Shown here: positions 27,801-36,385 of the stretch, in pieces
Layout of the letters: each line of letters starts with the position of its first letter
How positions within the stretch are numbered: the stretch's first letter is position 1
Program-made: the position numbers and the translations under genes
Origin: Rhodocyclaceae bacterium
GTDB lineage: Bacteria; Pseudomonadota; Gammaproteobacteria; Burkholderiales; Rhodocyclaceae
Direction: 5' to 3'
DNA length: 64,000 nucleotides
Assembly (NCBI GenBank): GCA_004379165.1
Contig: NKXK01000024.1
Coordinates: 145,709-209,708 of the forward strand
The notes under the pieces: generated by a model
Told to the model about the DNA's origin: nothing
What the model saw: only the letters and a program-made list of their open reading frames with translations
The model's database searches: none

Positions 27801-29333
27801 ATGCGCCGCCATTTCCTGATCCTCGGCGATCAACTCCACCCGGACCCGCATCCGCTGCTGGTCGATTTCAATCCGGCACACGACCACCTGCTGATGATCG
27901 AAGCGGCCGATGAGGCGCAGCATGTCTGGAGCCACCGCGCCCGCATCGCCCTTTTTCTCTCGGCCATGCGCCACCGCGCCGACGGTTTCCGGCAACTCGG
28001 TCTGCCTATCGACTACCTGACGCTTGGCAGCCATCCTCACGCCAGACTGGCCGACGCACTGAGTGCGCATCTCGCGACCCATCCGACTTCGGTGGTAGTG
28101 ATGCTCGAAGCCGGTGACCTGCGCTTGCAGGATGCGCTGCGGCAGGCCTGTGACGCCGCCGGCAGCGCACTGCTGGTGCGGCCAGACCCGCATTTTTTGT
28201 GCAGTCTCGACGATTTCATGCGCTGGGCTGGTGACAAGCCGGGGCTGCGAATGGAGTTCTTCTACCGCTGGCAGCGGCAGCGCCACAACATTCTGATGGC
28301 CGACGGCGAACCCGTCGGCGGCCAGTGGAATTTTGACGCTGACAATCGCCAGCCCTTCGGCCGGCAAGGCCCGCCCCCACGGCCCCAAGCGCCACGTTTT
28401 GCGCGGGATGCGCTGACGCAGGCAGTCATCGATGAGGTCCGCGCCCGCTTTCCGGATCACCCCGGCTCGCTCGACGACTTCGCCTGGCCGGTCACACTGG
28501 CAGAGGCCGAGGCCGCGCTGGCAGATTTCATTCGCCACCGCCTGCCCGATTTCGGCCGCTGGCAGGACGCCATGTGGGCGGGTGAGCCCTTTCTCTGGCA
28601 TTCGCTGCTTTCGGCAGCACTCAACCTGAAGCTGATTTCGCCGCGGCAGGTGATCGACGCCGCCGTGCAGGCCTGGCAAGACGGCAAGGCACCGCTCCCC
28701 GCCGTCGAAGGCTTCGTCCGGCAGATTCTGGGCTGGCGCGAGTTCGTTCGCGGCATCTATTTCCGCCACATGCCGGCACTGGCCGAGAGCAATCAGTACG
28801 CGCACCATACCCCGCTGCCTGACTGGTACTGGACGGGAAAAACCCAGGCTCGATGCCTCGCGGACAGCATCGGCCAGACCTTGCTTCACGGCTACGCCCA
28901 CCACATCCAGCGGCTGATGATCACCGGCAACTTCGCACTGATCGCCGGCCTCGAACCACGTGCGGTCGCCGACTGGTATCTCGCCGTCTATGTCGATGCG
29001 GTCGCCTGGGTCGAGGAGCCGAACACGCTGGGCATGGCGCTCAATGCCTGGCCGGGCATGACCAGCAAGCCCTACTGCGCCTCGGGGGCCTACATCAAGC
29101 GCATGAGCAATTATTGCAGCGGCTGTCGCTATCGCCCGGAACAGCGAACGGGTGCCTCGGCCTGCCCGTTCACGACCTTCTACTGGGACTTCCTCATCCG
29201 CCACCAGCCTCGCTTCGCCAGCAACCCACGCATGGCCCTGCCGCTGAAGCATGTGGCACGGATGTCCGAGGCTGAACGATCCGCCATTACCGATTACGCC
29301 GAAAAGCTGCGTCAGAATCTGGAAGCCATCTAA
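27801..29333 (+). CDS. FeS-type bacterial cryptochrome/(6-4) photolyase-like protein (COG3046)
   Basis: LILGDQLHPD...; GQWNFDADNR; C-terminal Cys set KPYCAS, YCSGCRY, SACPFTTFYWDFL matching FeS-BCP ligands. Confidence 0.9.
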   Translation: MRRHFLILGDQLHPDPHPLLVDFNPAHDHLLMIEAADEAQHVWSHRARIALFLSAMRHRADGFRQLGLPIDYLTLGSHPHARLADALSAHLATHPTSVVVMLEAGDLRLQDALRQACDAAGSALLVRPDPHFLCSLDDFMRWAGDKPGLRMEFFYRWQRQRHNILMADGEPVGGQWNFDADNRQPFGRQGPPPRPQAPRFARDALTQAVIDEVRARFPDHPGSLDDFAWPVTLAEAEAALADFIRHRLPDFGRWQDAMWAGEPFLWHSLLSAALNLKLISPRQVIDAAVQAWQDGKAPLPAVEGFVRQILGWREFVRGIYFRHMPALAESNQYAHHTPLPDWYWTGKTQARCLADSIGQTLLHGYAHHIQRLMITGNFALIAGLEPRAVADWYLAVYVDAVAWVEEPNTLGMALNAWPGMTSKPYCASGAYIKRMSNYCSGCRYRPEQRTGASACPFTTFYWDFLIRHQPRFASNPRMALPLKHVARMSEAERSAITDYAEKLRQNLEAI

Positions 29334-29364
29334 AATGTCGGCCGATCCCGTTTCGTGTGCCCAG

Positions 29365-29400
29365 CCGATTTTGGGCACTTTTTCAGGTTGACCGCAAATG
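29365..29400 (+). repeat. 36-bp dispersed repeat, copy I (ends on rfaE2 start codon)
   Basis: CCGATTTTGGGCACTTTTTCAGGTTGACCGCAAATG. Confidence 0.9.
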
Positions 29401-29886
29401 AACTACGCCGCCCCCGATTTCGAATCGAAAATCTGCCCGCCGGAGCAACTGGCCGCCCGCGCTGCCGCCATCGCCCGGCCACTGGTATTCACCAACGGCT
29501 GTTTCGACATCCTGCACTGCGGCCATGTCACCTATCTGGCACAGGCCGCTGCACTCGGTACCAGCATGGTCGTTGCGCTCAATACCGATGCCTCAGTCAA
29601 GCGGTTGGGAAAGGGCGACGACCGGCCGGTCAACGCCCTTGAAGACCGCCTCGCGGTCATGGCCTCACTGGGCTGCGTCTCGCTGGTGACCTGGTTCGAC
29701 GAAGACACCCCGCTGCAGCGCATCCTCGAATGCCGTCCGGAAATCCTGGTCAAGGGCGGCGACTGGCCGGTGGAGAAGATCGTCGGCTGCAACGAAGTTC
29801 GTGGCTGGGGCGGCAGCGTGCACTCGATTCCCTTCATCCATCAGAAATCGACGACGGCACTGCTGGAAAAGATCCGCCGGTTGTAA
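29398..29886 (+). CDS. rfaE2: D-glycero-beta-D-manno-heptose 1-phosphate adenylyltransferase
   Basis: LVFTNGCFDILHCGHVTYLAQAAALG...LNTDASVKRLGKGDDRP...EILVKGGDW. Confidence 0.94.
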   Translation: MNYAAPDFESKICPPEQLAARAAAIARPLVFTNGCFDILHCGHVTYLAQAAALGTSMVVALNTDASVKRLGKGDDRPVNALEDRLAVMASLGCVSLVTWFDEDTPLQRILECRPEILVKGGDWPVEKIVGCNEVRGWGGSVHSIPFIHQKSTTALLEKIRRL

Positions 29887-29895
29887 CGCCGGCCG

Positions 29896-31788
29896 TTAAA
29901 GGACGACCTGCGTCCCGAGTTCGACCACGCGGTTGCTCGGGATCTTGAAGAAGGCCGTCGCCGGACTGGCGTTGCGGAACATGGCGACGAAGATTTTTTC
30001 CCGCCAGAACGCCAACTCCGAGCCAAGACGCGGAATCAGCGTTTCGCGACCGATGAAGTAGGACGTGTCGAGGGAATTAAACTCCAGGCCGGCATCTGCA
30101 CATAGCCCGAGTGCCTCGGGAATGTTCGGTTCGTCCTTGAAACCATACTGGATCACCACACTCCAGAAGTTGTCACGCAGCGGCCGGACTTCGACGCGGT
30201 CGATATCCGGCACGTAGGGCACGTCGTAGAACTGCACCGACAGCAGCACCACCCGCTCGTGCAGCACCTTGTTATGCATCAGATTGTGCAGCAGTGCATG
30301 CGGCACACCGGTCGGGTCGGCGTTGAGGAAAACCGCAGTGCCTTCGACGCGGGTCGGCATCGAAGCCGACAGCGACTCCAGGAACATCATCAACTCCAGC
30401 CGCTCGCCCTTGAGGCGCTCGGCCAACAGTTGCCGCCCGCGCTTCCAGGTCGTCATCAGCACGAAGACGCCCACCCCGGCGACCAGCGGGAACCAGCCAC
30501 CGTCAGGAATCTTGAGGATGTTGGCAGCGAGAAAGATCAGTTCCACGGCAAGGAAGCATGAGAACAGCAGCGCCGCCTTGAGCCAGCCCCAACGCCAGAC
30601 CTTGGCGACGACGTAGCAGGCGAGGATGGAGGTGATGACCATGTCGCCGGTCACCGCAATGCCGTAGGCGGCGGCAAGGTTATTCGAGGACTTGAAACCG
30701 AGGACGAGGATCATCACTGCGACCATCAGGCCCCAGTTCACCGCCGGCAGGTAAATCTGCCCCTGTTCTTTTTCCGAGGTGTGCTGGACCTCCATGCGAG
30801 GCACGAAACCAAGCTGCATCGCCTGCCGGGTCACTGAAAAGGCGCCGGAAATCACCGCCTGCGAAGCGATCACCGTCGCCACCGTCGCCAGACCGATCAA
30901 TGGATACAGCGCCCACTCGGGCGCGGCCCGGTAGAAGGGATTGTCGGCAGCCTCCGGGTTACCGAGGATCAGCGCCCCCTGCCCGAAGTAATTGAGCACC
31001 AGTGCCGGCAGCACGAAAGCGAACCACGCGCGCGAGATCGGCTTGCGCCCGAAGTGCCCCATGTCGGCATAAAGCGCTTCGGCACCGGTGACGGCGAGGA
31101 CGACATTGCCCATCGCCAGCAGGGCCATGGCCTTGTTGGCGAGCAGGAACTCGATGCCGTACAGCGGATTCAGGGCATGCAGGATCGCCGGCTGCTCGGC
31201 GATGTTGATGACGCCGAGTACCGCCAGCGCGCTGAACCAGACCAGCATCACCGGACCGAAGAAGGCACCGACGACCGCGGTGCCGCTTTTCTGGACCAGA
31301 AACAGAAGGAACAGCACCACCAGCGTGATCGGGATGACGAAGGGGTGCAGCGCCGGCGCGCCGACCTCCAGGCCTTCGACGGCGGAGAGCACCGAGATCG
31401 CCGGCGTCACCATGCCGTCGCCGTAGAACATGGCCGCACCGAGAATGCCGACGATCATGATCGCCTTGGCCTGCTTCGGCTTGTGCTCCGCCTCATGCAG
31501 CGCCAGCGCGATCAGGGCCATGATGCCGCCTTCGCCGCGGTTGTCGGCACGCATGATGAAGCTGACGTACTTGACCGAAACGACGATGATCAGCGCCCAG
31601 AAAAAGAGCGACAGGCTGCCGAAGATGTTGGCTTCGGTCACCGGAATCGGATGATTGCCGGCGAACACCTCTTTCATCGCATACAGCGGACTGGTGCCGA
31701 TGTCGCCATAGACGACGCCCAGCGCAGCCAAGGCAATGGCGGCCAGCTGCTTGCCGCTGGGCTGGATCGCATTAATTTGACTGCTCAT
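29896..31788 (-). CDS. kup: Kup family potassium transporter
   Basis: ALGVVYGDIGTSPLYAMKEVF; DNRGEGGIMALIAL; FYGDGMVTPAISVLSAVEGL. Confidence 0.95.
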   Translation of the reverse strand: MSSQINAIQPSGKQLAAIALAALGVVYGDIGTSPLYAMKEVFAGNHPIPVTEANIFGSLSLFFWALIIVVSVKYVSFIMRADNRGEGGIMALIALALHEAEHKPKQAKAIMIVGILGAAMFYGDGMVTPAISVLSAVEGLEVGAPALHPFVIPITLVVLFLLFLVQKSGTAVVGAFFGPVMLVWFSALAVLGVINIAEQPAILHALNPLYGIEFLLANKAMALLAMGNVVLAVTGAEALYADMGHFGRKPISRAWFAFVLPALVLNYFGQGALILGNPEAADNPFYRAAPEWALYPLIGLATVATVIASQAVISGAFSVTRQAMQLGFVPRMEVQHTSEKEQGQIYLPAVNWGLMVAVMILVLGFKSSNNLAAAYGIAVTGDMVITSILACYVVAKVWRWGWLKAALLFSCFLAVELIFLAANILKIPDGGWFPLVAGVGVFVLMTTWKRGRQLLAERLKGERLELMMFLESLSASMPTRVEGTAVFLNADPTGVPHALLHNLMHNKVLHERVVLLSVQFYDVPYVPDIDRVEVRPLRDNFWSVVIQYGFKDEPNIPEALGLCADAGLEFNSLDTSYFIGRETLIPRLGSELAFWREKIFVAMFRNASPATAFFKIPSNRVVELGTQVVL

Positions 31789-31843
31789 ACAGTTCCCCGA
31801 AGCAGTTGGCCGCCTCTGCCGGGCCGCCTGACCGCGAGCGGCA

Positions 31844-32689
31844 TCAACCGCCCAGCGCCGCCTTCAGCGACTGAACTTCTTCTTCAGACTCTTCGATAAT
31901 CTCGGCCAGGGTTTCGGCATCGAAAATATCGTCCAGAATCGAGGTATCGACCTCGCCGTCGAGTTCCGGGTCGCGCCAGCCCGACGTCCGGTTGGCGATC
32001 TTGTTGGCGACATAGAGCACGTCGGACAGATTCCGGACCTCGGTAATCTCGCGGTCGGTTTCGTGCATCTGCACCGCTTCAAGGACGGACTCCGGCGAAC
32101 CAAGCGCCGACAGCAGTGCGTGACCGATGTTGTCGTGCCAACCAACGAGCAGCGCATGCAACTCGGCCTTGTCATTGAGGAAGTCGGGGAAGTTGGCAGC
32201 TCGCGACATCAGGTAGAACACCCCGAGATCGTGCACCAGACCAGCAAACATCGCCTCGTCGCCGTTGATCCTGGCCAGCTTCTTCGCCAGCACGCGGCAC
32301 AGCGCGGCGACATGCGACGTATGGACCCACAGGCGCTGCGCGATGCCCTCGAAGGGCTGCATCTGCTTCGACTTGATCAGCTGCTCCATGGCCACGGCAA
32401 AGGAAACGGTACGGACCGCCTCCATGCCAACGCGAACAATGGCACTTTTGACATCGGCGATCTCGCGCCCAGACGGGTTGAGCGCGACCGAATTCGCCAT
32501 GCGGATGATCTTGGTACTCATCAGCGGCTCGGCACCGACCAGTTTGGCCAGTTGCTCGACATTCAGGTTCGGATCCTTGAGCGCGGTCCGCACCTGAAAG
32601 GTGATATCGAGAAAGGTCGGAAAAGTAATCTCGTTGCCGGACAGGTCCTTGGCGATGTCTTCGAGAATTTTGAAGGTAGCGGAACTCAT
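31844..32689 (-). CDS. HDOD domain protein
   Basis: LAKLVGAEPLMSTKIIRMANSVALNPSGREIADVKSAIVRVGMEAVRTVSFAVAM; LVHDLGVFYL. Confidence 0.88.
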   Translation of the reverse strand: MSSATFKILEDIAKDLSGNEITFPTFLDITFQVRTALKDPNLNVEQLAKLVGAEPLMSTKIIRMANSVALNPSGREIADVKSAIVRVGMEAVRTVSFAVAMEQLIKSKQMQPFEGIAQRLWVHTSHVAALCRVLAKKLARINGDEAMFAGLVHDLGVFYLMSRAANFPDFLNDKAELHALLVGWHDNIGHALLSALGSPESVLEAVQMHETDREITEVRNLSDVLYVANKIANRTSGWRDPELDGEVDTSILDDIFDAETLAEIIEESEEEVQSLKAALGG

Positions 32690-32737
32690 GCACGAACCCC
32701 TGACGGTCGGCCCCCTGTGCGGCAGCCGGGTTGAACG

Positions 32738-33202
32738 TTAAAACGGAATATCGTCGCCCAGATCATCGAAGGACGGCTTAGGACGGTTCTTTGGCGGCGC
32801 CGGAGCGTAGTCGGCCTGATCATCGTAGCCGCCTCCGCCGCCAGAGGATGCCGGGCCCCCCATGCCCTGACGACCGCCCAGCATCTGCATCTCAGTGGCC
32901 TCGATTTCAGTCGTGTAACGGTCCTGACCCTCCTTATCCGTCCACTTGCGGGTCTTGATGCGCCCTTCCAGATAGACCTGCGAGCCCTTCTTCAGGTACT
33001 GACCGGCGATTTCAGCCAGCTTGCGGTAGAACACCACCCGATGCCACTCGGTCATTTCACGCTTTTCACCGCTGTTCTTGTCCTTCCAGCTCTCTGTGGT
33101 GGCGAGGCGGATATTGCAGACGGCGTCGCCGCTGGCGGTGTAACGGGTGTCCGGGTCAGCGCCCAGATTGCCGATGAGAATGACCTTGTTCAACGAAGCC
33201 AT
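32738..33202 (-). CDS. ssb: Single-stranded DNA-binding protein
   Basis: [39 protein letters not shown]...; acidic tail DDLGDDIPF. Confidence 0.97.
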   Translation of the reverse strand: MASLNKVILIGNLGADPDTRYTASGDAVCNIRLATTESWKDKNSGEKREMTEWHRVVFYRKLAEIAGQYLKKGSQVYLEGRIKTRKWTDKEGQDRYTTEIEATEMQMLGGRQGMGGPASSGGGGGYDDQADYAPAPPKNRPKPSFDDLGDDIPF

Positions 33203-33214
33203 GCGTTTTGTCTC

Positions 33215-34423
33215 CTAAACAGTGGGGGCCGCCGCCGGCGCACTGCGCCGCTGCGGGAAATTCATGGTGCCGGCAACGATCAGCCAGATCAGACAGAGAC
33301 CGGCGCCGACAGAAAACACGGCATTATCGCCGAAATGCTGCGCAATGTAGCCGCCGGCCGCACCGCCAATGAACAGGCCCATCGCCTGCGTCGTGTTATA
33401 GACGCCGAGTGCCGCGCCCTTGGCAGCCGGCGGCGCAGTCCGCGACACCAGCGAGGGCAGGGTGGCTTCAAGGACATTGAAAGCGACAAAGAAAAGCAGC
33501 AGCCACAGCGCCAGCGTCCACAGCCCCTGACCAGCAACCAGCAGGCCCACCTGAACCACCACCAGCAGCGCAATGGCGCCGCGGAAAACCGGCCGCATCT
33601 TGTCTTTGCGCTCAGCCGCGATGATCGCCGGGATCATCACCGCGAACGACACCAGCACCGCCGGCAGATATACCTGCCAGTGATCGGCGGCGGGCAGGCC
33701 GGCATGATCGATCAGCGCATGCGGGATGACCACGAACATCGCCATCTGCACCATGTGCAACATGAAGATGCCGAGATTCAGGCGGAGCAGGTCGGCGTCG
33801 AAAATCACCCGGCGCAGCTGCAGCCTTTCATGGCCATGCGGCGGCGGGGCCGGTGGCACCGCCTTGAGCAGCAGCACGATGGCCGCCAGCGCCAGCACGC
33901 CGGTCATGATGAACAGCCCGGCCATGCCGATCCAGCCGTACAGGATCGGCGCGCCGACAAGCGACAGCGCGAAAACGAGACCGATGGACGAACCGATCAT
34001 CGCCATCACCTTGGTCCGGTGTTCCTCGCGCGTCAAATCGGCGGCCAGCGCCGTCACCGCCGCCGAAATGGCGCCGGCACCCTGCAACACACGGCCGACG
34101 ATGACCCAGGTCATGTCCGGCGCCCAGGCGGCGACGAAGCTGCCCAGCGCAAAAATCAGCAGCCCGGCGACAATCACCTGCTTGCGGCCGAGATAATCGG
34201 ACGCAACGCCGTAAGGAATCTGGAAAACCGCCTGCGTCAGGCCATAGGCACCGAGTGCGAAGCCGACCAGCGCCAGGTTGTCGCCGCCGGGCAAGGTCTT
34301 GGCGTGCACCGAAAACACCGGCAGGATCAGGAACAGCCCCAGCATGCGCAGGGCGAAGATAGACGCCAGCGAAGCACCGGCGCGGCGCTCTTCGGGACTC
34401 ATGCGGTCGTTGGGTGAAGACAT
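33215..34423 (-). CDS. MFS transporter
   Basis: FALRMLGLFLILPVFSVHAKTLPGGDNLALVGFALGAYGLTQAVFQIPYGVASDYLGRKQVI; start moved to MSSPNDRMS. Confidence 0.88.
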   Translation of the reverse strand: MSSPNDRMSPEERRAGASLASIFALRMLGLFLILPVFSVHAKTLPGGDNLALVGFALGAYGLTQAVFQIPYGVASDYLGRKQVIVAGLLIFALGSFVAAWAPDMTWVIVGRVLQGAGAISAAVTALAADLTREEHRTKVMAMIGSSIGLVFALSLVGAPILYGWIGMAGLFIMTGVLALAAIVLLLKAVPPAPPPHGHERLQLRRVIFDADLLRLNLGIFMLHMVQMAMFVVIPHALIDHAGLPAADHWQVYLPAVLVSFAVMIPAIIAAERKDKMRPVFRGAIALLVVVQVGLLVAGQGLWTLALWLLLFFVAFNVLEATLPSLVSRTAPPAAKGAALGVYNTTQAMGLFIGGAAGGYIAQHFGDNAVFSVGAGLCLIWLIVAGTMNFPQRRSAPAAAPTV

Positions 34424-34539
34424 GGTAATTGTTTTGTTGTGCAATGCAGCGAAAGGAGAAATATTAGCAGGTTTGCTCGCGCCGCCGGCGACCATCAGCC
34501 GCGTTCGGCAATCCAGATTGCCGAACCAGGCACGAGGTT

Positions 34540-34575
34540 CCAGAACAGGGCCATTTTTCAAGTTCACCGCGGCTG
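34540..34575 (+). repeat. Degenerate copy J (intergenic)
   Basis: CCAGAACAGGGCCATTTTTCAAGTTCACCGCGGCTG; second T-tract and core conserved. Confidence 0.4.
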
Positions 34576-34586
34576 TCAACATCGCC

Positions 34587-35288
34587 GTGGCCCGCTCCAA
34601 AAACTCGCTCGCCGATACCTGGCCGCTGCTGCTGATCGGCACCGGCTTTTCTGCCATTGCGCTGGCGGCGCTGGTCATCGCCGCACTGCACCTGATCAAC
34701 CACCTGCGCGCCCAAGCCTGGGTCGAACATCCGGCAATCCTTGAAAGCCATGCCCCCGTCGCCGGCCAGCGCCTGAACAGCGAGCGCAGTTGCCGCCTTG
34801 AAGGCCGCTACCGCTATCAATGGCAAGGTCGCGACTACACCGGCGAGCGCCTCTCCTTCTCGATCATCCACGCCTACAACCTCGACGACTTCGATTTGCA
34901 GCTTGCCGACCATCTAGGCGGCCCGGGCAACGCCATCCACGTCCGCGTCAATCCGGCCGACCCGGCTGAAAGCGTCGCCTTCTCCGAGATCCGCTGGGGA
35001 GAAGTTGGCGCCTGCATGCTCTTCGTTTTCGGCATGGGTAGCGGGGTGCTGTTTTTCCTCTACGCCGCCTTCGCCAAAGGCCGGTCGCGCAAACTCAGCG
35101 GCCGGGGCGCCACACCGGTGCGTTTACACGGCGTGACCGTCCTCATCATGTGGCTGCTGCCCCCGCTCTTCGGCCTGCTTGCCTGGCTGCTCTGGCGCGA
35201 CGGCCATCCGCTGTGGGCCGCCACCCTCGCGCTGCAATGGCCGCTCACGGTCAACGCCAGCGTCGCCTGGCTGCGCCAGCGCAGGTGA
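34587..35288 (+). CDS. DUF3592 domain membrane protein
   Basis: EGRYRYQWQGRDYTGERLSF...VRVNPADPAESV flanked by TM segments; GTG start is a guess. Confidence 0.65.
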   Translation: MARSKNSLADTWPLLLIGTGFSAIALAALVIAALHLINHLRAQAWVEHPAILESHAPVAGQRLNSERSCRLEGRYRYQWQGRDYTGERLSFSIIHAYNLDDFDLQLADHLGGPGNAIHVRVNPADPAESVAFSEIRWGEVGACMLFVFGMGSGVLFFLYAAFAKGRSRKLSGRGATPVRLHGVTVLIMWLLPPLFGLLAWLLWRDGHPLWAATLALQWPLTVNASVAWLRQRR

Positions 35289-35342
35289 CGCCACCCGGCC
35301 GGGCTGGGTATAGTGCCGCCATCAACTTACGGAGTCACCGCC

Positions 35343-36218
35343 ATGTCCGCCACCCGCCATGAACACGCTGCCAGCGCCGTCTCCGGCTGGCTCTTCCTGC
35401 CCGCCTGGCTCGCCTTCTTCGCCGGCGCACTGTGGCAGGTTTTCGGCAACATCTTCATCAACAAGCAGCCCCCCGCCATCAGCGGCTTCCTCGCGCTGCC
35501 GGTGCTGGTCTTCCTCGCCAAGGGCTTCGTCATCCTGCCGCCGAACATCGGCGCGGTGTGCACCTTCTTCGGCCGCTATGCCGGCAGTCTGCGCGAATCC
35601 GGCTTCTTCTGGACCAATCCCTTCTTCCAGCGCCAGCGCATCTCGCTGCGCGTGCATAACCTCAACACGCCAACGCTCAAGGTCAACGACCGCGCCGGCA
35701 ACCCCATCGAGGTCGGCGCCGTCGTCGTCTGGCGCGTGCTCGACACCGCCCGCGCCGCCTTCGATGTCGAAGACTACGAAACCTACGTCGCCATCCAGAG
35801 CGAATCCGCCGTCCGCGTCGTCGCCAGCGCCCGCTGGTACGACGGCGACGAGCACGGCCGCAACTCGCTGCGCGCCGACCTCGACGCCGTGGCCGGCGCG
35901 CTCGCCGACACCATCCAGGAACACGTCGCCCTCGCCGGGATCGAAATCGTCGAAGCCCGTATCGCCCACCTCGCCTACGCCCCGGAAATCGCCAACGCCA
36001 TGCTCCGCCGCCAGCAGGCCGAAGCCGTTGTCGCCGCCCGCAGCCACATTGTCGAAGGCGCCGTCAGCATGGTCCGCCTCGCCATCGACCAGCTCGAACG
36101 CGAAGGCGTCGTCAAACTCGCCGAAGCCGACCGAGTGCACCTCGTCGGCAACCTGCTGACCGTACTGGTGTCGGATAACGAAACGCATCCGGTGATTTCG
36201 GTCGATAAAGGCGGCTAA
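35343..36218 (+). CDS. SPFH/band-7 domain protein
   Basis: GNPIEVGAVVVWRVLDTARAAFDVEDYETYVAIQSESAVRVVAS...RIAHLAYAPEIANAMLRRQQAEAVVAARSHIVEGAV. Confidence 0.9.
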   Translation: MSATRHEHAASAVSGWLFLPAWLAFFAGALWQVFGNIFINKQPPAISGFLALPVLVFLAKGFVILPPNIGAVCTFFGRYAGSLRESGFFWTNPFFQRQRISLRVHNLNTPTLKVNDRAGNPIEVGAVVVWRVLDTARAAFDVEDYETYVAIQSESAVRVVASARWYDGDEHGRNSLRADLDAVAGALADTIQEHVALAGIEIVEARIAHLAYAPEIANAMLRRQQAEAVVAARSHIVEGAVSMVRLAIDQLEREGVVKLAEADRVHLVGNLLTVLVSDNETHPVISVDKGG

Positions 36219-36252
36219 ACCCGCCAGCTGCGACCATAAACATAACTGCCGA

Positions 36253-36288
36253 CCCCCGGGGTGAACCCGAAAAATGCTCGAAAATCGG
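36253..36288 (-). repeat. 36-bp dispersed repeat, copy K
   Basis: CCGATTTTCGAGCATTTTTCGGGTTCACCCCGGGGG (minus strand). Confidence 0.85.
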
Positions 36289-36385
36289 GCACCCGAAAAC
36301 TGGATGTTCATACAGCTAACCCATGCAAAACCGCGCTGATTTGCGTATAGTTGGCACCCCCCTCCTCCAACATTGAACAGCAGCG

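Noticed and set aside
27621-29378. 585-aa minus-strand ORF antisense to the photolyase-like gene
   Set aside because: Shadow ORF; plus strand has clear cryptochrome/photolyase signatures
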